From NCBI GenBank assembly GCA_964541755.1, contig CAZIRF010000013.1:3357-67356 (forward strand): a stretch of DNA of 64,000 nt, given 5' to 3'. A program made the translations under genes and the position numbers. Origin of the DNA: CAZIRF01 sp964541755. Its GTDB lineage: Bacteria; Spirochaetota; Spirochaetia; Treponematales; Breznakiellaceae. Shown here piece after piece: positions 44,448 to 53,269 of the stretch. Every line of letters starts with the position of its first letter. Positions within the stretch are counted from its first letter, which is position 1. Below the pieces are notes generated by a model, which saw only the letters and a program-made list of their open reading frames with translations, was not told where the DNA came from and searched no databases.

Positions 44448-45155
44448 ATGCGAACACTTGTTGCGGGGCGCCTCGTCCCGATTCTCGTCTGCCTTATGTT
44501 GCTCGGGGCACCGGGCAGTCTGCTTTTTGCCCAAGAGAGCGACGATTCCCCGCAGGAATCTTCCGGGGCAGAGACCGCCGGAAATGAGGATACCAAAGAC
44601 AGCACGGGGGGCGCCACGGACGACCTCGAGGCCGACCCCTGGGAGTACCTGGATCAAACCGAAACAGTCGAAGGTGACAATGTCTTTACGATAAATGTCG
44701 GACTTCTCTTTGCCCTTGCCTTTGTCGATGGCAACAATCAAAGCCTCGATACCAATTTGGGTCTGGGCGGAGCCGGCATCCTCTCGTACGACTACATGCT
44801 CACCAAATACTTCAGCATTGGCGGCGAGTTTGGTGGATCATTCAACAGCACACAGGGAGCCAATATCCTGTACACCGTGCCCTTCGGGCTGCGCGTCGGA
44901 GCCCTCTTCGAAGCGGGCCCCTTCGAGATACCCGTTTCGATTATGGCAGGGGCCTGTCTCCAGACCGAACTGGCCGACAACCACCTGAGCCTTGCCTTCA
45001 AACTGGAGCCGGGCTTCTTCTGGCGCTTCAACGACGATTGGTCCTTCGGGCTCAACGTCTCCTGGTGGATGATCCCCCAATTCAATGAAGATCCGGCGAA
45101 ATCGGTTTGGGGCCACTTCATGTTCACCTCGCTGGCCGCCCGCTACCACTTCTAG
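44448..45155 (+). CDS. Outer-membrane beta-barrel protein
   Basis: 235 residues. Signal peptide at about 1-28 (VPILVCLMLLGAPGSLLFAQ), then an acidic low-complexity stretch (about 30-70, rich in E, D, S, G), then a barrel of about eight strands beginning at NVFTINVGLLFALAF and ending in the C-terminal motif SLAARYHF with terminal Phe, as required for BAM-dependent insertion. It resembles small OmpA/OmpW-like porins known from treponemes (Tp0733 type); the exact homologue is not certain. GGGGG lies seven bases before the ATG. A lipoprotein gene follows 16 bases later. Confidence 0.8.
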   Translation: MRTLVAGRLVPILVCLMLLGAPGSLLFAQESDDSPQESSGAETAGNEDTKDSTGGATDDLEADPWEYLDQTETVEGDNVFTINVGLLFALAFVDGNNQSLDTNLGLGGAGILSYDYMLTKYFSIGGEFGGSFNSTQGANILYTVPFGLRVGALFEAGPFEIPVSIMAGACLQTELADNHLSLAFKLEPGFFWRFNDDWSFGLNVSWWMIPQFNEDPAKSVWGHFMFTSLAARYHF

Positions 45156-45171
45156 ACAGGAGAGCCCATAC

Positions 45172-46317
45172 ATGACCGCGAAACAGCTTTTCAAGGCATT
45201 CATACTGATAGTTTCCTCCGCACTCCTCTTCTCCTGCAACCAGGACCCCATATTCTACAATATCTCGAACGAGACGGCGCCCGCAGAGAGCCTCATCCCC
45301 GGTATTCCCTCCAATTTTGCGGAATACGGCGGCGGGCTCTACCTGAGTAACCGCGCCAATATCTGGACGCTAAACGGCACTGATTGGGAGCGGGTGAGTG
45401 TTGCCGGCATGCAGGCGGGCAGCAGCATCGAGGAACTTGTATCCGACAGTACGAACCTCTACGCCCGTGTAGTCTGGGACGAGGGCTTTGTCAACCTCCA
45501 GACCTACAATAAGGTCTACCGGCTGACCGGTTCCGGGGCCGGATTGACTGCGACAGCTATCACCAACAACCTTGCTGCGGACTATCCCTTGATAAATCGC
45601 ATCAGCATGGCCAACGGGACCCTTGTTGCGAGCGTCAAGAGAAGGGGGATTTCCGGCGGGATCCGCTACGTGTACCTCGTCGGGGACACACTCAGCGCTT
45701 TTGGCGGAACGACCGATCTCCCCGAAGGCTCTGCCATTGTCGCGACGGCTTGGGGCGGCAGGAACTACTTCTTTGCCACGGGGCGCGGCGTATACTACAG
45801 TAATAGCTTTGATGGCGAAGCACCGACGCTACTCGCGGGAACTACCGATGAAATAAGTGGTATCCGTGCCTTTGGCACGTCTCTCCTCGCCTGGGGACAC
45901 AATGAAAACATCTACCGCATTACCGATGGAGAGACTCCTGCGATCACAGTAATCAATATGGGAAGCAGGCTGGAAATGGCCAATACCATCTATGACAATG
46001 GTACCTTTATCGCCCTTCTCATCACCTACAACTACTCTGCGACGGCCAATGGCTACCGGGAGCTCGCCCTGAACACTGACCGCTCACTCCCCGACAGCTT
46101 CTCGCTCGCAACGCCCGGGGAAGCGGATGAATCTTCCACCATTGACGAAGCCCAGTACAGTTCCTCCATGGGCCGCTACCTGGTCTACGGCCTCAAGCAG
46201 TGGGATATTGGCACCCACAATGTCCTCTTTGCCGGAACCGAAATGGGCCTCTATTACAGCGTGGACCGCGGTAACTGGAAGATCTGGAGCAGCGGCACCC
46301 ACAGCGAATTCAACTAA
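45172..46317 (+). CDS. Lipoprotein with beta-propeller-like repeats
   Basis: 381 residues from ATG 45172 behind AGGAG. The signal peptide ends in the lipobox LLFSC (Cys about residue 22). The mature chain shows repeating units with NIWTLNGTDWERVSV, GGLYLSNRA, YVYLVGDTLSAF and GLYYSVDRGNWKIW, suggesting blades of a beta propeller. It probably sits in the outer membrane or on the cell surface; partner and ligand are unknown. It follows the barrel gene by 16 bases and precedes rarA by 4 bases. Confidence 0.75.
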   Translation: MTAKQLFKAFILIVSSALLFSCNQDPIFYNISNETAPAESLIPGIPSNFAEYGGGLYLSNRANIWTLNGTDWERVSVAGMQAGSSIEELVSDSTNLYARVVWDEGFVNLQTYNKVYRLTGSGAGLTATAITNNLAADYPLINRISMANGTLVASVKRRGISGGIRYVYLVGDTLSAFGGTTDLPEGSAIVATAWGGRNYFFATGRGVYYSNSFDGEAPTLLAGTTDEISGIRAFGTSLLAWGHNENIYRITDGETPAITVINMGSRLEMANTIYDNGTFIALLITYNYSATANGYRELALNTDRSLPDSFSLATPGEADESSTIDEAQYSSSMGRYLVYGLKQWDIGTHNVLFAGTEMGLYYSVDRGNWKIWSSGTHSEFN

Positions 46318-46321
46318 GATC

Positions 46322-48565
46322 GTGGCAGATCTCTTCGACGGGGCTGCCCGGCCGGCCGGGGACGGGCCCCTGGCCGACCGCATGCGCCCCCGCAGCCTCG
46401 ATGAGATCGTGGGCCAGCAGCACATCGTCGCCCCGGGGCGCCTCCTGTGGCGCTCCATACGGGCAGACCGCCTGTCGAGCATCCTCTTCTACGGCCCGCC
46501 GGGGACCGGCAAGACGAGCATTGCCCGCGTTATCGCCAACACCACCAAGAGCAGTTTCGAGAGTCTCAATGCCGTTCTGGGCGGCGTCAAGGACATCCGG
46601 GAGGCCATAGCCCGGGCAGAGGAACGCAAAAAGCTCTACGGGAAGCGCACCATCCTCTTTGTGGACGAAGTCCACCGCTGGAACAAGGCCCAGCAGGACG
46701 CCCTCCTGCCCTGGGTGGAAAACGGGACGGTTGTCCTTATCGGGGCGACGACAGAAAATCCCTTCTTTGAGGTCAACAAGGCCCTCGTTTCGCGCAGCCG
46801 CATCTTCCAGCTCCTGCCCCTTGAGCGGGACGACCTCTTTGCCGCGGTAAAACGTGCCCTGGCCGACCGGGAACGGGGCTACGGGCGCTACCGGGTCTCC
46901 TTTGAAGACGGGGCCCTCGAACACCTCGTGGACATCGCCAACGGGGACGCGCGCAGCCTGCTCAACGCCCTGGAACTCGCCGTCGAAACGAGCGTGGAGC
47001 CCTGGCCGCCCGCCGATGGAGCGGAGATAGCTATCAGCCTTGATACGGCCGAAGAGAGCATCCAGAAGAAGGCGGTGCTCTACGACCGCGACGGGGACTA
47101 TCACTTCGACACCATCAGTGCCTTTATCAAGAGCATTCGCGGGAGCGACCCGGACGCAGCCCTCTACTGGCTGGCCAAAATGCTGCGGGCCGGCGAGGAC
47201 CCGGACTTCATTTTGCGCAGGCTCCTCATCAGCGCCTGCGAGGATATCGGGCTCGCGGACCCGCAGGGCATTGTTCACACCCAAGCCTGCGCCGCGGCCT
47301 TCCGCCAGGTGGGCCTTCCCGAAGGCCACTTCCACCTTGCCCAGGCGGTCCTCTACCTAGCGACGGCTCCCAAATCCAACAGTGCCCTCGCCTTTTTCGA
47401 CGCCATGAAGGAGGTCGAAAAGCAGGATGCGAGCGTCCCAAGCCACCTGCGGGACGGGTCCCGCGACGCCGAGGGCTTTGGCCACGGGGAGGGTTACCTC
47501 TACCCGCACGCCTTCCGCGACCACTGGGCGGTCCAACAGTACCTGCCGGGGGCCCTCGCGGGAAGGATCTTCTGGGTGCCCGGGGAACTGGGCTATGAGG
47601 GGGCGGTTCGCGAAGACGTCCTGCGCCGCCGCGAACTGCAAGCGGCCCTCGTCCTTTCGGGAGACGAGGCTGATGGGGAAATACTCTCCTGGAAGGCCCC
47701 CGACAAGGGGCTGGAAGCCTGGCAGCGCCGTAGCGATTCGGGGCGGGCGGCCGGCCTCCTCGAGGAGCGCCGGGAGCTCTTTGCACGGGCGGCCCTCGCC
47801 CGCCACCATCGCGTGCTCGTCCTCAAGGCCGATGACGGACTCCTCCTCCAGGAAGCCTGGCGGCAGGTTCCCGAGGGCCTTGCGGCCGGCCTCGTTTCGT
47901 CGCCCGCCGCACAGGAGGCCCTCGCTGCCTTTGCGCGATCCTCCCGGGCCCCTCTCGAGGATGAAGAGCTCCCGCACACCCTGGTTGCCGCGCTCTCTGC
48001 AGTGCCGGAGGCCCGTACCCTCGAGGAGGCCTTTGGCTGCCCCCGCTTTGAACGCATACTGGCCCGTAATCCGCTCGCCGGAACGGCGGGCGATAGTCAA
48101 GAAGCCCTGTGGAAGGGGCTTTCGGCCCTCCTCGAAGCCGGCGGCCGCCTCGTTTTTTCGCAGCTCATTCCCTCAAAGGGCCAGCGACTCTCCAGCCTTG
48201 AAGGGATGATCGCGGCACTCGACGGGGAAAGCTGCGAAGCCTTTCGCGAAGCAGAAGAGGCATTCTTCACGGAGGGATCCGGCGCAACAGGGCCCACGGC
48301 CCGGGGGATTGCAGAAAGCCTTGAATTGGCGGGCTTGACTATCAGCATGGATGAAAAAATCCTGTGCGAAAAACGCCGTCCCTCCCCGGCCGATATTGCG
48401 CGCTGGTTCGATACAAGATCGTCGAGCTGGGGTCGTGCGATGGCAAGAGAGCTGGGGGATGAAAGACTCGAACACGTACGGGCACTTCTGACGAGCCTGG
48501 CCGGAGAAGGCCCCCTCGACTGGAAGCGCGGCATACTCTATGTGACAGCGGAGAAGACGACATGA
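46322..48565 (+). CDS. rarA: RarA/MgsA ATPase fused to a methyltransferase-like domain
   Basis: 747 residues, against about 440 for ordinary RarA. Residues 1-430 are RarA: DRMRPRSLDEIVGQ, Walker A FYGPPGTGKTS, Walker B ILFVDEVHRWN, sensor ATTENPFFEV, and the C-terminal tetramer part ending YLPGALAGRIFWVPGELGY. The last 300 residues look like a Rossmann methyltransferase fold with weak motifs (HHRVLVLKADDGLLL, FERILARNPLAG, LLEAGGRLVFSQLIP). RarA acts at stalled replication forks. The start is GTG 46322 (N-terminus VADLFDG is family-like); no strong ribosome site is seen, so coupling to the lipoprotein stop four bases earlier is likely. GC content is visibly high. Confidence 0.9.
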   Translation: MADLFDGAARPAGDGPLADRMRPRSLDEIVGQQHIVAPGRLLWRSIRADRLSSILFYGPPGTGKTSIARVIANTTKSSFESLNAVLGGVKDIREAIARAEERKKLYGKRTILFVDEVHRWNKAQQDALLPWVENGTVVLIGATTENPFFEVNKALVSRSRIFQLLPLERDDLFAAVKRALADRERGYGRYRVSFEDGALEHLVDIANGDARSLLNALELAVETSVEPWPPADGAEIAISLDTAEESIQKKAVLYDRDGDYHFDTISAFIKSIRGSDPDAALYWLAKMLRAGEDPDFILRRLLISACEDIGLADPQGIVHTQACAAAFRQVGLPEGHFHLAQAVLYLATAPKSNSALAFFDAMKEVEKQDASVPSHLRDGSRDAEGFGHGEGYLYPHAFRDHWAVQQYLPGALAGRIFWVPGELGYEGAVREDVLRRRELQAALVLSGDEADGEILSWKAPDKGLEAWQRRSDSGRAAGLLEERRELFARAALARHHRVLVLKADDGLLLQEAWRQVPEGLAAGLVSSPAAQEALAAFARSSRAPLEDEELPHTLVAALSAVPEARTLEEAFGCPRFERILARNPLAGTAGDSQEALWKGLSALLEAGGRLVFSQLIPSKGQRLSSLEGMIAALDGESCEAFREAEEAFFTEGSGATGPTARGIAESLELAGLTISMDEKILCEKRRPSPADIARWFDTRSSSWGRAMARELGDERLEHVRALLTSLAGEGPLDWKRGILYVTAEKTT

Positions 48566-49143
48566 TCATGCTTGCAAGCGGCAATGAACACAAACGGCGT
48601 GAGTTGCAGGCTATTTTGGGGGTTCCAATCGGGATTCCCAAGGACCGCGGCCTCGACTTCGATCCCGTGGAAGACGGTTCGAGTTTTCTCGAGAACGCCC
48701 TCATCAAGGCACGGGCCCTCCACGAACTTACCGGGGAAGCCGTCATCGCCGACGATTCGGGGATCTGCGTGGACGCCCTTGGCGGGGCGCCGGGTATCCA
48801 CAGCGCCCGCTACGGCTATGCCGAGGGCCTCGCCTCGAACGACGCGGAACGGAACGCCCTCCTCCTGTCGCGCATAGAGGGACAAAGTAACCGTAAGGCC
48901 CGCTTTGTCTGCTGCATGGTCCTCCTGCTGTCGCACGAGAGGTTTTTCGTGGCCCAGGAGACCTTCGAGGGGGAGATCGCACCGGAAGCATCCGGAGGCG
49001 CTGGCTTTGGCTACGACCCCCTGCTCCATCTGCCGGCACACGGCTGCACGGTGGCAGAGCTTGCGGAGGACGAAAAAAACCGCCTGAGCCATCGGGCAAA
49101 GGCGGCACGGGTGCTCGCGGACATCATCCGAAGCGCGTTTTAG
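48562..49143 (+). CDS. rdgB: XTP/dITP diphosphatase (RdgB/HAM1)
   Basis: 193 residues. The opening IMLASGNEHKRRELQAIL, the ENALIKARALHELTG helix, ADDSGICVDALGGAPGIHSA and the end SHRAKAAR are the family hallmarks. It hydrolyses deaminated purine nucleotides and so protects DNA from misincorporation, a fitting partner for rarA. Its ATG overlaps the rarA stop (ATGA). A CGCCCC/GGGGCG hairpin without T-run lies at 49202-49218 between it and the convergent lipoprotein gene. Confidence 0.95.
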   Translation: MIMLASGNEHKRRELQAILGVPIGIPKDRGLDFDPVEDGSSFLENALIKARALHELTGEAVIADDSGICVDALGGAPGIHSARYGYAEGLASNDAERNALLLSRIEGQSNRKARFVCCMVLLLSHERFFVAQETFEGEIAPEASGGAGFGYDPLLHLPAHGCTVAELAEDEKNRLSHRAKAARVLADIIRSAF

Positions 49144-49245
49144 GCGCACGACGGGGGGGCCCCATATCAGGCTGCGCCCGGCGAATTTCCCCGAACACAG
49201 GCGCCCCAAGACGGGGCGATTGAATATCGAGCCCGCCCCATCAGG

Positions 49246-50772
49246 TTATTTGGCAAGGGTATATACGCGTCGATCTTTTGACATGGACTGAAGAGAAATG
49301 AAGTGAAAATCACCGTCACGGACAGTGATTTTCCGAGAGCCTGAAGAAACCAATACATCCTTTTTTTGGGGGACAAATTCCAGCTCATAGTTTCCGCTTT
49401 CCAAGTACACAACAGAAATCTGATAATTGTCCGGGAGGAAGCGCCAACAGCGAATGTCCGGGGCAAATTTCTGATAGGCACTGGCTGCGGCGATAACCGT
49501 TCCGGCACTTCGTGCATCATCAATATTTACCCTGCTTGTGTTTCCCTGACTTTCGGCCAGGCTATTGAGGGCAACCGCAAAGGAAGCCGACGCCTCTCCC
49601 GAAAGGAAAATTCCAACAAGCTTCTTTTGCAAAGCATCAAAGTTACGATCAACCATGGCGGGATAATTACCGTTGAAGTGACGGAGAACGGTTTCAGAGT
49701 AGGAGAAGAGAGGCATTGTTTTGGATAAGGGCACGCCATTTGCCGCAAGCACAAGGGGGTGCGACCCGGCAGGGTCCCGGCGGGAATACTCGGGGATGGG
49801 GTTTTCTGCATTGGAGAGGATATTTTCAATTTGACCCATACTGCGACGAACCCTGCGATTTGCCTCCAATGATACCTGGAAACTGCGCATAAGTTCCGGG
49901 GTTTGGGCGAGTGTCCCGCGGGAGGTCTTGACCGCACTCTTTCCCGCCGAGTTGAGAATCACCAACTGTGCCATACCAGGACGATACGTAACCCGCTCTC
50001 CCTTTTCATTGAAGGCCAAAACATCATCGAGAGCGCCGGCAGTTGCCGCTTGATCATCAGCATTATTTTCTTCTACAGCAAGTACAGCAGAAAGACGATC
50101 CCACTCCTTTTGCCAAGAAGGGAAAAGAGTTGACAGATTCTTGAGCTGCGCTCGTGTATCGTTATAATCACCAAGCGAGAGTGATACCAGAGCATCGAGG
50201 TATCGAACCACGGCATTCTGTTTGTAGAAGTCATCATAGTACTTCATGTCACGCAATTCTGCATCTATCTGGCGAAAGAGGACCTTGGCGTTCTCGCGAT
50301 TACCACGCGCCAGCTGGTTGAGAACACGATAATATCCAATGAGGACACGCTCGAAATTTTGACCGATAAACTTGCGTTCCGTTTCGTTTAGCCAAAAACT
50401 TGCAACATCCTCCAACTTCGAACGTGAAATGGATTGCGAGATATCCCACGCTTGTTGAAAAGCGCGATCGCTCGCGTCATAGTCGCCCATGGTATGAAAA
50501 ACGATTCCCGCCTCCATGGAATATAAAAGAAGTTCGCGTGAACCGGTAGAACGTGCAAGCTCTCGAACCGCACCGGCGGCTTCTTCGTATTTTCCTGCAT
50601 AATAGAGGTCTTCGACCTTGTAAAATTCGCGGTCATAGGTCGTGGTAGCACACGAAGCACCCAACACTATGAATATAAATGAAGCTATCAAGAGAGCGAC
50701 AGAAGGTGTAACAAATTTCAAAACTCCTCCTTGCTTGAAGTAGGTCTTTGAACAAATTTTACCAGGCAACAT
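49246..50772 (-). CDS. COG3014-type lipoprotein, neighbour of LpoB
   Basis: 508 residues from ATG 50772, or 491 from TTG 50721. A hydrophobic signal ends in the lipobox LGASC, followed by ATTTYDREFY. The N-terminal 200 residues are TPR-like (YYAGKYEEAAGAVRELARS, FRQIDAELRDMKYYDDFYK); the C-terminal half has beta-rich stretches (NYQISVVYLESGNYELEFV). This matches proteins of the COG3014 type that travel with the PBP-activator LpoB in other Gram-negatives. Both starts have good ribosome sites (AAGGAG before the ATG, AAGGAGG before the TTG). The ATG overlaps the end of the truncated LpoB gene. Confidence 0.75.
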   Translation of the reverse strand: MLPGKICSKTYFKQGGVLKFVTPSVALLIASFIFIVLGASCATTTYDREFYKVEDLYYAGKYEEAAGAVRELARSTGSRELLLYSMEAGIVFHTMGDYDASDRAFQQAWDISQSISRSKLEDVASFWLNETERKFIGQNFERVLIGYYRVLNQLARGNRENAKVLFRQIDAELRDMKYYDDFYKQNAVVRYLDALVSLSLGDYNDTRAQLKNLSTLFPSWQKEWDRLSAVLAVEENNADDQAATAGALDDVLAFNEKGERVTYRPGMAQLVILNSAGKSAVKTSRGTLAQTPELMRSFQVSLEANRRVRRSMGQIENILSNAENPIPEYSRRDPAGSHPLVLAANGVPLSKTMPLFSYSETVLRHFNGNYPAMVDRNFDALQKKLVGIFLSGEASASFAVALNSLAESQGNTSRVNIDDARSAGTVIAAASAYQKFAPDIRCWRFLPDNYQISVVYLESGNYELEFVPQKKDVLVSSGSRKITVRDGDFHFISLQSMSKDRRVYTLAK

Positions 50773-51193
50773 TGTTTCTCCTTGGAGCCAGGCGTCGTTT
50801 ATAATGAATGTCATCGGTCCATACGACGAGCTGGGTTTCGACGGCACGGAGTTCACAACGGATAACGTGCTCGAGGATACGTTGGGCTCCTTCTTTCCAC
50901 GAGCTTTCGGTAATCAAACTCTTGATGAAAAAGTTGGGGCTCTTCATACTGCCCGCAGACAGGGTTTGATCGCCCAAACCGGAGAGATTGAACTCCATTT
51001 CTTCCAGGGCCGCTTCGCGATCTTCGGGCCGCACGGTAAACACACCGCGGGCACGAAGCGCTTCCACCAAAGCAAAATCAAAAATATCGGTATCTATGAG
51101 CTCGCTGGTCTCGTTTCGGGTAATTGAGGCCTTACTGTTTCTTCCGTATTCCTCATGACCAAAGTGCCCCTGTTGAGGTACACTGGCAATCAC
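50759..51193 (-). pseudogene. N-terminally truncated LpoB-like penicillin-binding-protein activator
   Basis: The frame to 50759 carries the LpoB/COG3417 core: ASITRNETSELIDTDIF, ALRARGVFTVRPEDREAALE, MEFNLSGLGDQTLSA, and the end RAVETQLVVWTDDIHYKRR. LpoB is an outer-membrane lipoprotein that activates PBP1B. Here the signal peptide and lipobox are missing: the only in-frame start near the homology is GTG 51193, giving at most 144 residues, and further upstream the frame runs into jetA antisense. The jetA ATG is at 51195, so the Wadjet cassette seems to have replaced the 5' end of this gene. An expressed cytosolic fragment is possible but unlikely to work. Confidence 0.75.
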
Positions 51194-51194
51194 G

Positions 51195-52664
51195 ATGGCT
51201 CTTGACTTCGCAACCCTCGAACACTTGAAGCGTTCCCACCCCTCTTGGCGGCTCATGCAGGCAGACAACGCCCCCTTGATCGCGTCCTTCCTGGACCGCG
51301 AGTTTCGCGAGGAGAACGTACGCATGCAAGCCGAGACCGAGCTCATCCTCCACCTCGAGGACTTCATGCGCTCCCTTGAAGTAATTGGGAATGTCGACGA
51401 AGAGAGCCAGCGCTTTCCCCGCTCGGCACAGGAGTACCTGAACGACTGGGCGCAGGAATCCCGCGGCTGGTTACGTAAATTCTATCCGCCGGCATCGGAT
51501 GTCCCCCACTACGACCTTACCCCCGAGGCAGAAAAGGCCCTCTCATGGATGGAGCAGCTTTCCGGCAAGCGTTTTTTGGGCACCGAGGGCCGCCTTAACC
51601 ACTGTTTCGAACTCCTTCGCCAGATGGTCCACGGCACAGAGGATAACGCAGACCTGCGACTGGCGGATCTCAAGTCAAAGAAAGCGGCCATTGAAAAGGA
51701 GATTGCGCGCATCAAGGCCGGGGAGCTTGTGGTCTTGGACGATCGCGAGTTGCGTGAGCGCTTCTGGCAGTTCGGACTGACGGCACGAGAACTCTTGGGC
51801 GATTTTCGTGCGGTAGAGCAGAATTTCATTACACTGGACCGGAACATACGGGAACAGATAGCCCTGTGGGACGGGGAAAAGAGTGAAATGCTCGAAACCA
51901 TTTTTAACCGACACGACAGCATACAGGAATCGGACGAGGGACAGAGCTTTCGCGCTTTCTGGGACTTCCTTATGTCCCCGGCCAGCCAAGACGAACTGGA
52001 GACACTCCTGGAAAGGGTATACCAAATCGAAGAATTGGGGGACTCTCTTGAAGACCGTCGCCTGCGCCGCGTCCACCATGACTGGATTAAGGCCGGCGAA
52101 CAGACCCAGCGCCGGGTGGCCCAGCTCTCTGCCCAGCTGCGGCGTTACCTTGACGACCGCACCCTGCAGGAGAACCGACGGATACTCGATCTCCTCAAGA
52201 ACATCGAAAAGACAGCTGTCGAGCTCAAGGATGAACCACCGGCACGGACACTCTTCATGGAACTCGACGGCTCGAAGCCGGATATCACCCTCCCGATGGA
52301 ACACCCTCTTTTTTCGCCGCCACTCCAAATTCTCCTCGACAGCAGCCCGCCCCTTGAGGAGGATGGAGAACTGGATATGAGTATTCTCCTGGAGCAAGCG
52401 AGTGTCGATCGCGAGCGGCTTGAAGGGAACATCGCCCGCTGCCTTGAAAACAATTCGCAAGTTTCCCTTGCCACGGTACTCGCTCGGTTCCCGCTGGAGC
52501 TGGGCCTCGCAGAACTCGTCACCTACTTTTTGATAGCAAGCGAAGGGGCCGAACACATCGTTTCGGACGAAGCTCGTGAGAGCCTCGAATGGTACGACCC
52601 GGATCATGACATCATGCGCCGGGCCCGTGTCCCCCTCATCCTCTTTGGCAGGAAAGAAGCATGA
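51195..52664 (+). CDS. jetA: Wadjet anti-plasmid system subunit JetA (DUF3375)
   Basis: 489 residues. The N-terminus LKRSHPSWRLMQADNAPLI and the winged-helix and coiled-coil layout are those of DUF3375, the kleisin-like JetA (MksF type). In Wadjet, JetABC form an SMC-like motor that extrudes plasmid DNA loops and JetD cleaves. Its stop overlaps the jetB start by ATGA. No good ribosome site precedes the ATG; GAGG is 13 bases away and a GGTACACT box at 51176-51183 could be a -10, so the transcript leader may be very short. GC is higher than in the LpoB fragment beside it. Confidence 0.9.
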   Translation: MALDFATLEHLKRSHPSWRLMQADNAPLIASFLDREFREENVRMQAETELILHLEDFMRSLEVIGNVDEESQRFPRSAQEYLNDWAQESRGWLRKFYPPASDVPHYDLTPEAEKALSWMEQLSGKRFLGTEGRLNHCFELLRQMVHGTEDNADLRLADLKSKKAAIEKEIARIKAGELVVLDDRELRERFWQFGLTARELLGDFRAVEQNFITLDRNIREQIALWDGEKSEMLETIFNRHDSIQESDEGQSFRAFWDFLMSPASQDELETLLERVYQIEELGDSLEDRRLRRVHHDWIKAGEQTQRRVAQLSAQLRRYLDDRTLQENRRILDLLKNIEKTAVELKDEPPARTLFMELDGSKPDITLPMEHPLFSPPLQILLDSSPPLEEDGELDMSILLEQASVDRERLEGNIARCLENNSQVSLATVLARFPLELGLAELVTYFLIASEGAEHIVSDEARESLEWYDPDHDIMRRARVPLILFGRKEA

Positions 52665-53269
52665 AGTCATACAGCCCCGAATTCAGCCGGATACTCGTAC
52701 AGCTCCTTAAGGGCATCGTGTACCGGGAAGACGACGAAGGCCTCTGGCAAGCCCTGCTCAAGACGCGGCCAGCGGTCATGGACTACTTCGAGGCACTGGG
52801 CCTCGAGCTCGTGGCCAGCGAGGACGAGGGATACGGCTTCCTCAAAAACCGGCAGGACGATGAAGAGGGAGCAAGCCTTCCCCGCTTGATATCCCGGCGC
52901 CCCTTGAGTTACCCCGTAAGCCTCCTCCTAGCACTCTTTCGCCGCCGCTTTGCCGAACACGATGCGTCGCAGTCGGACCCGCGCCTCATTATCGAGCGGG
53001 ATGACCTTGCCAAACAGGTCGAGGTATTCCTCCAGAAGGGGACCAACGAGGTCCAGTGGGTCTCGCGGCTGGACAGCTACCTGAACCGCATACAGGAATT
53101 GGGCTTTATCCGCTACTTGGGCGAGGACCGGCAGAAAATTGAAGTACGCCGGGTACTCAAGGTCTTTGTCGATGCCCAGTGGCTGGCCGAGTTCGACCGT
53201 CGCCTTGAAGAGTATCGCCAGTTTGAATACGGAAAGAAGGAGGCGAACGAGCGTGATGGATCCGAATGA
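52661..53269 (+). CDS. jetB: Wadjet subunit JetB (DUF4194)
   Basis: 202 residues. Starts with SPEFSRILVQLLKGIVYRED, followed by two winged-helix-like parts (about 10-100 and 110-185, with LNRIQELGFIRYLG). This is the KITE-type partner (MksE-like) that bridges JetA and the JetC heads. It is coupled to jetA by an ATGA overlap and overlaps jetC by 14 bases. Length is normal for DUF4194 proteins. Confidence 0.9.
   Translation: MKSYSPEFSRILVQLLKGIVYREDDEGLWQALLKTRPAVMDYFEALGLELVASEDEGYGFLKNRQDDEEGASLPRLISRRPLSYPVSLLLALFRRRFAEHDASQSDPRLIIERDDLAKQVEVFLQKGTNEVQWVSRLDSYLNRIQELGFIRYLGEDRQKIEVRRVLKVFVDAQWLAEFDRRLEEYRQFEYGKKEANERDGSE

Noticed and set aside
46310..47335. 341-codon minus-strand frame opposite rarA
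   Set aside because: High GC opens long antisense frames; the rarA motifs are on the plus strand.
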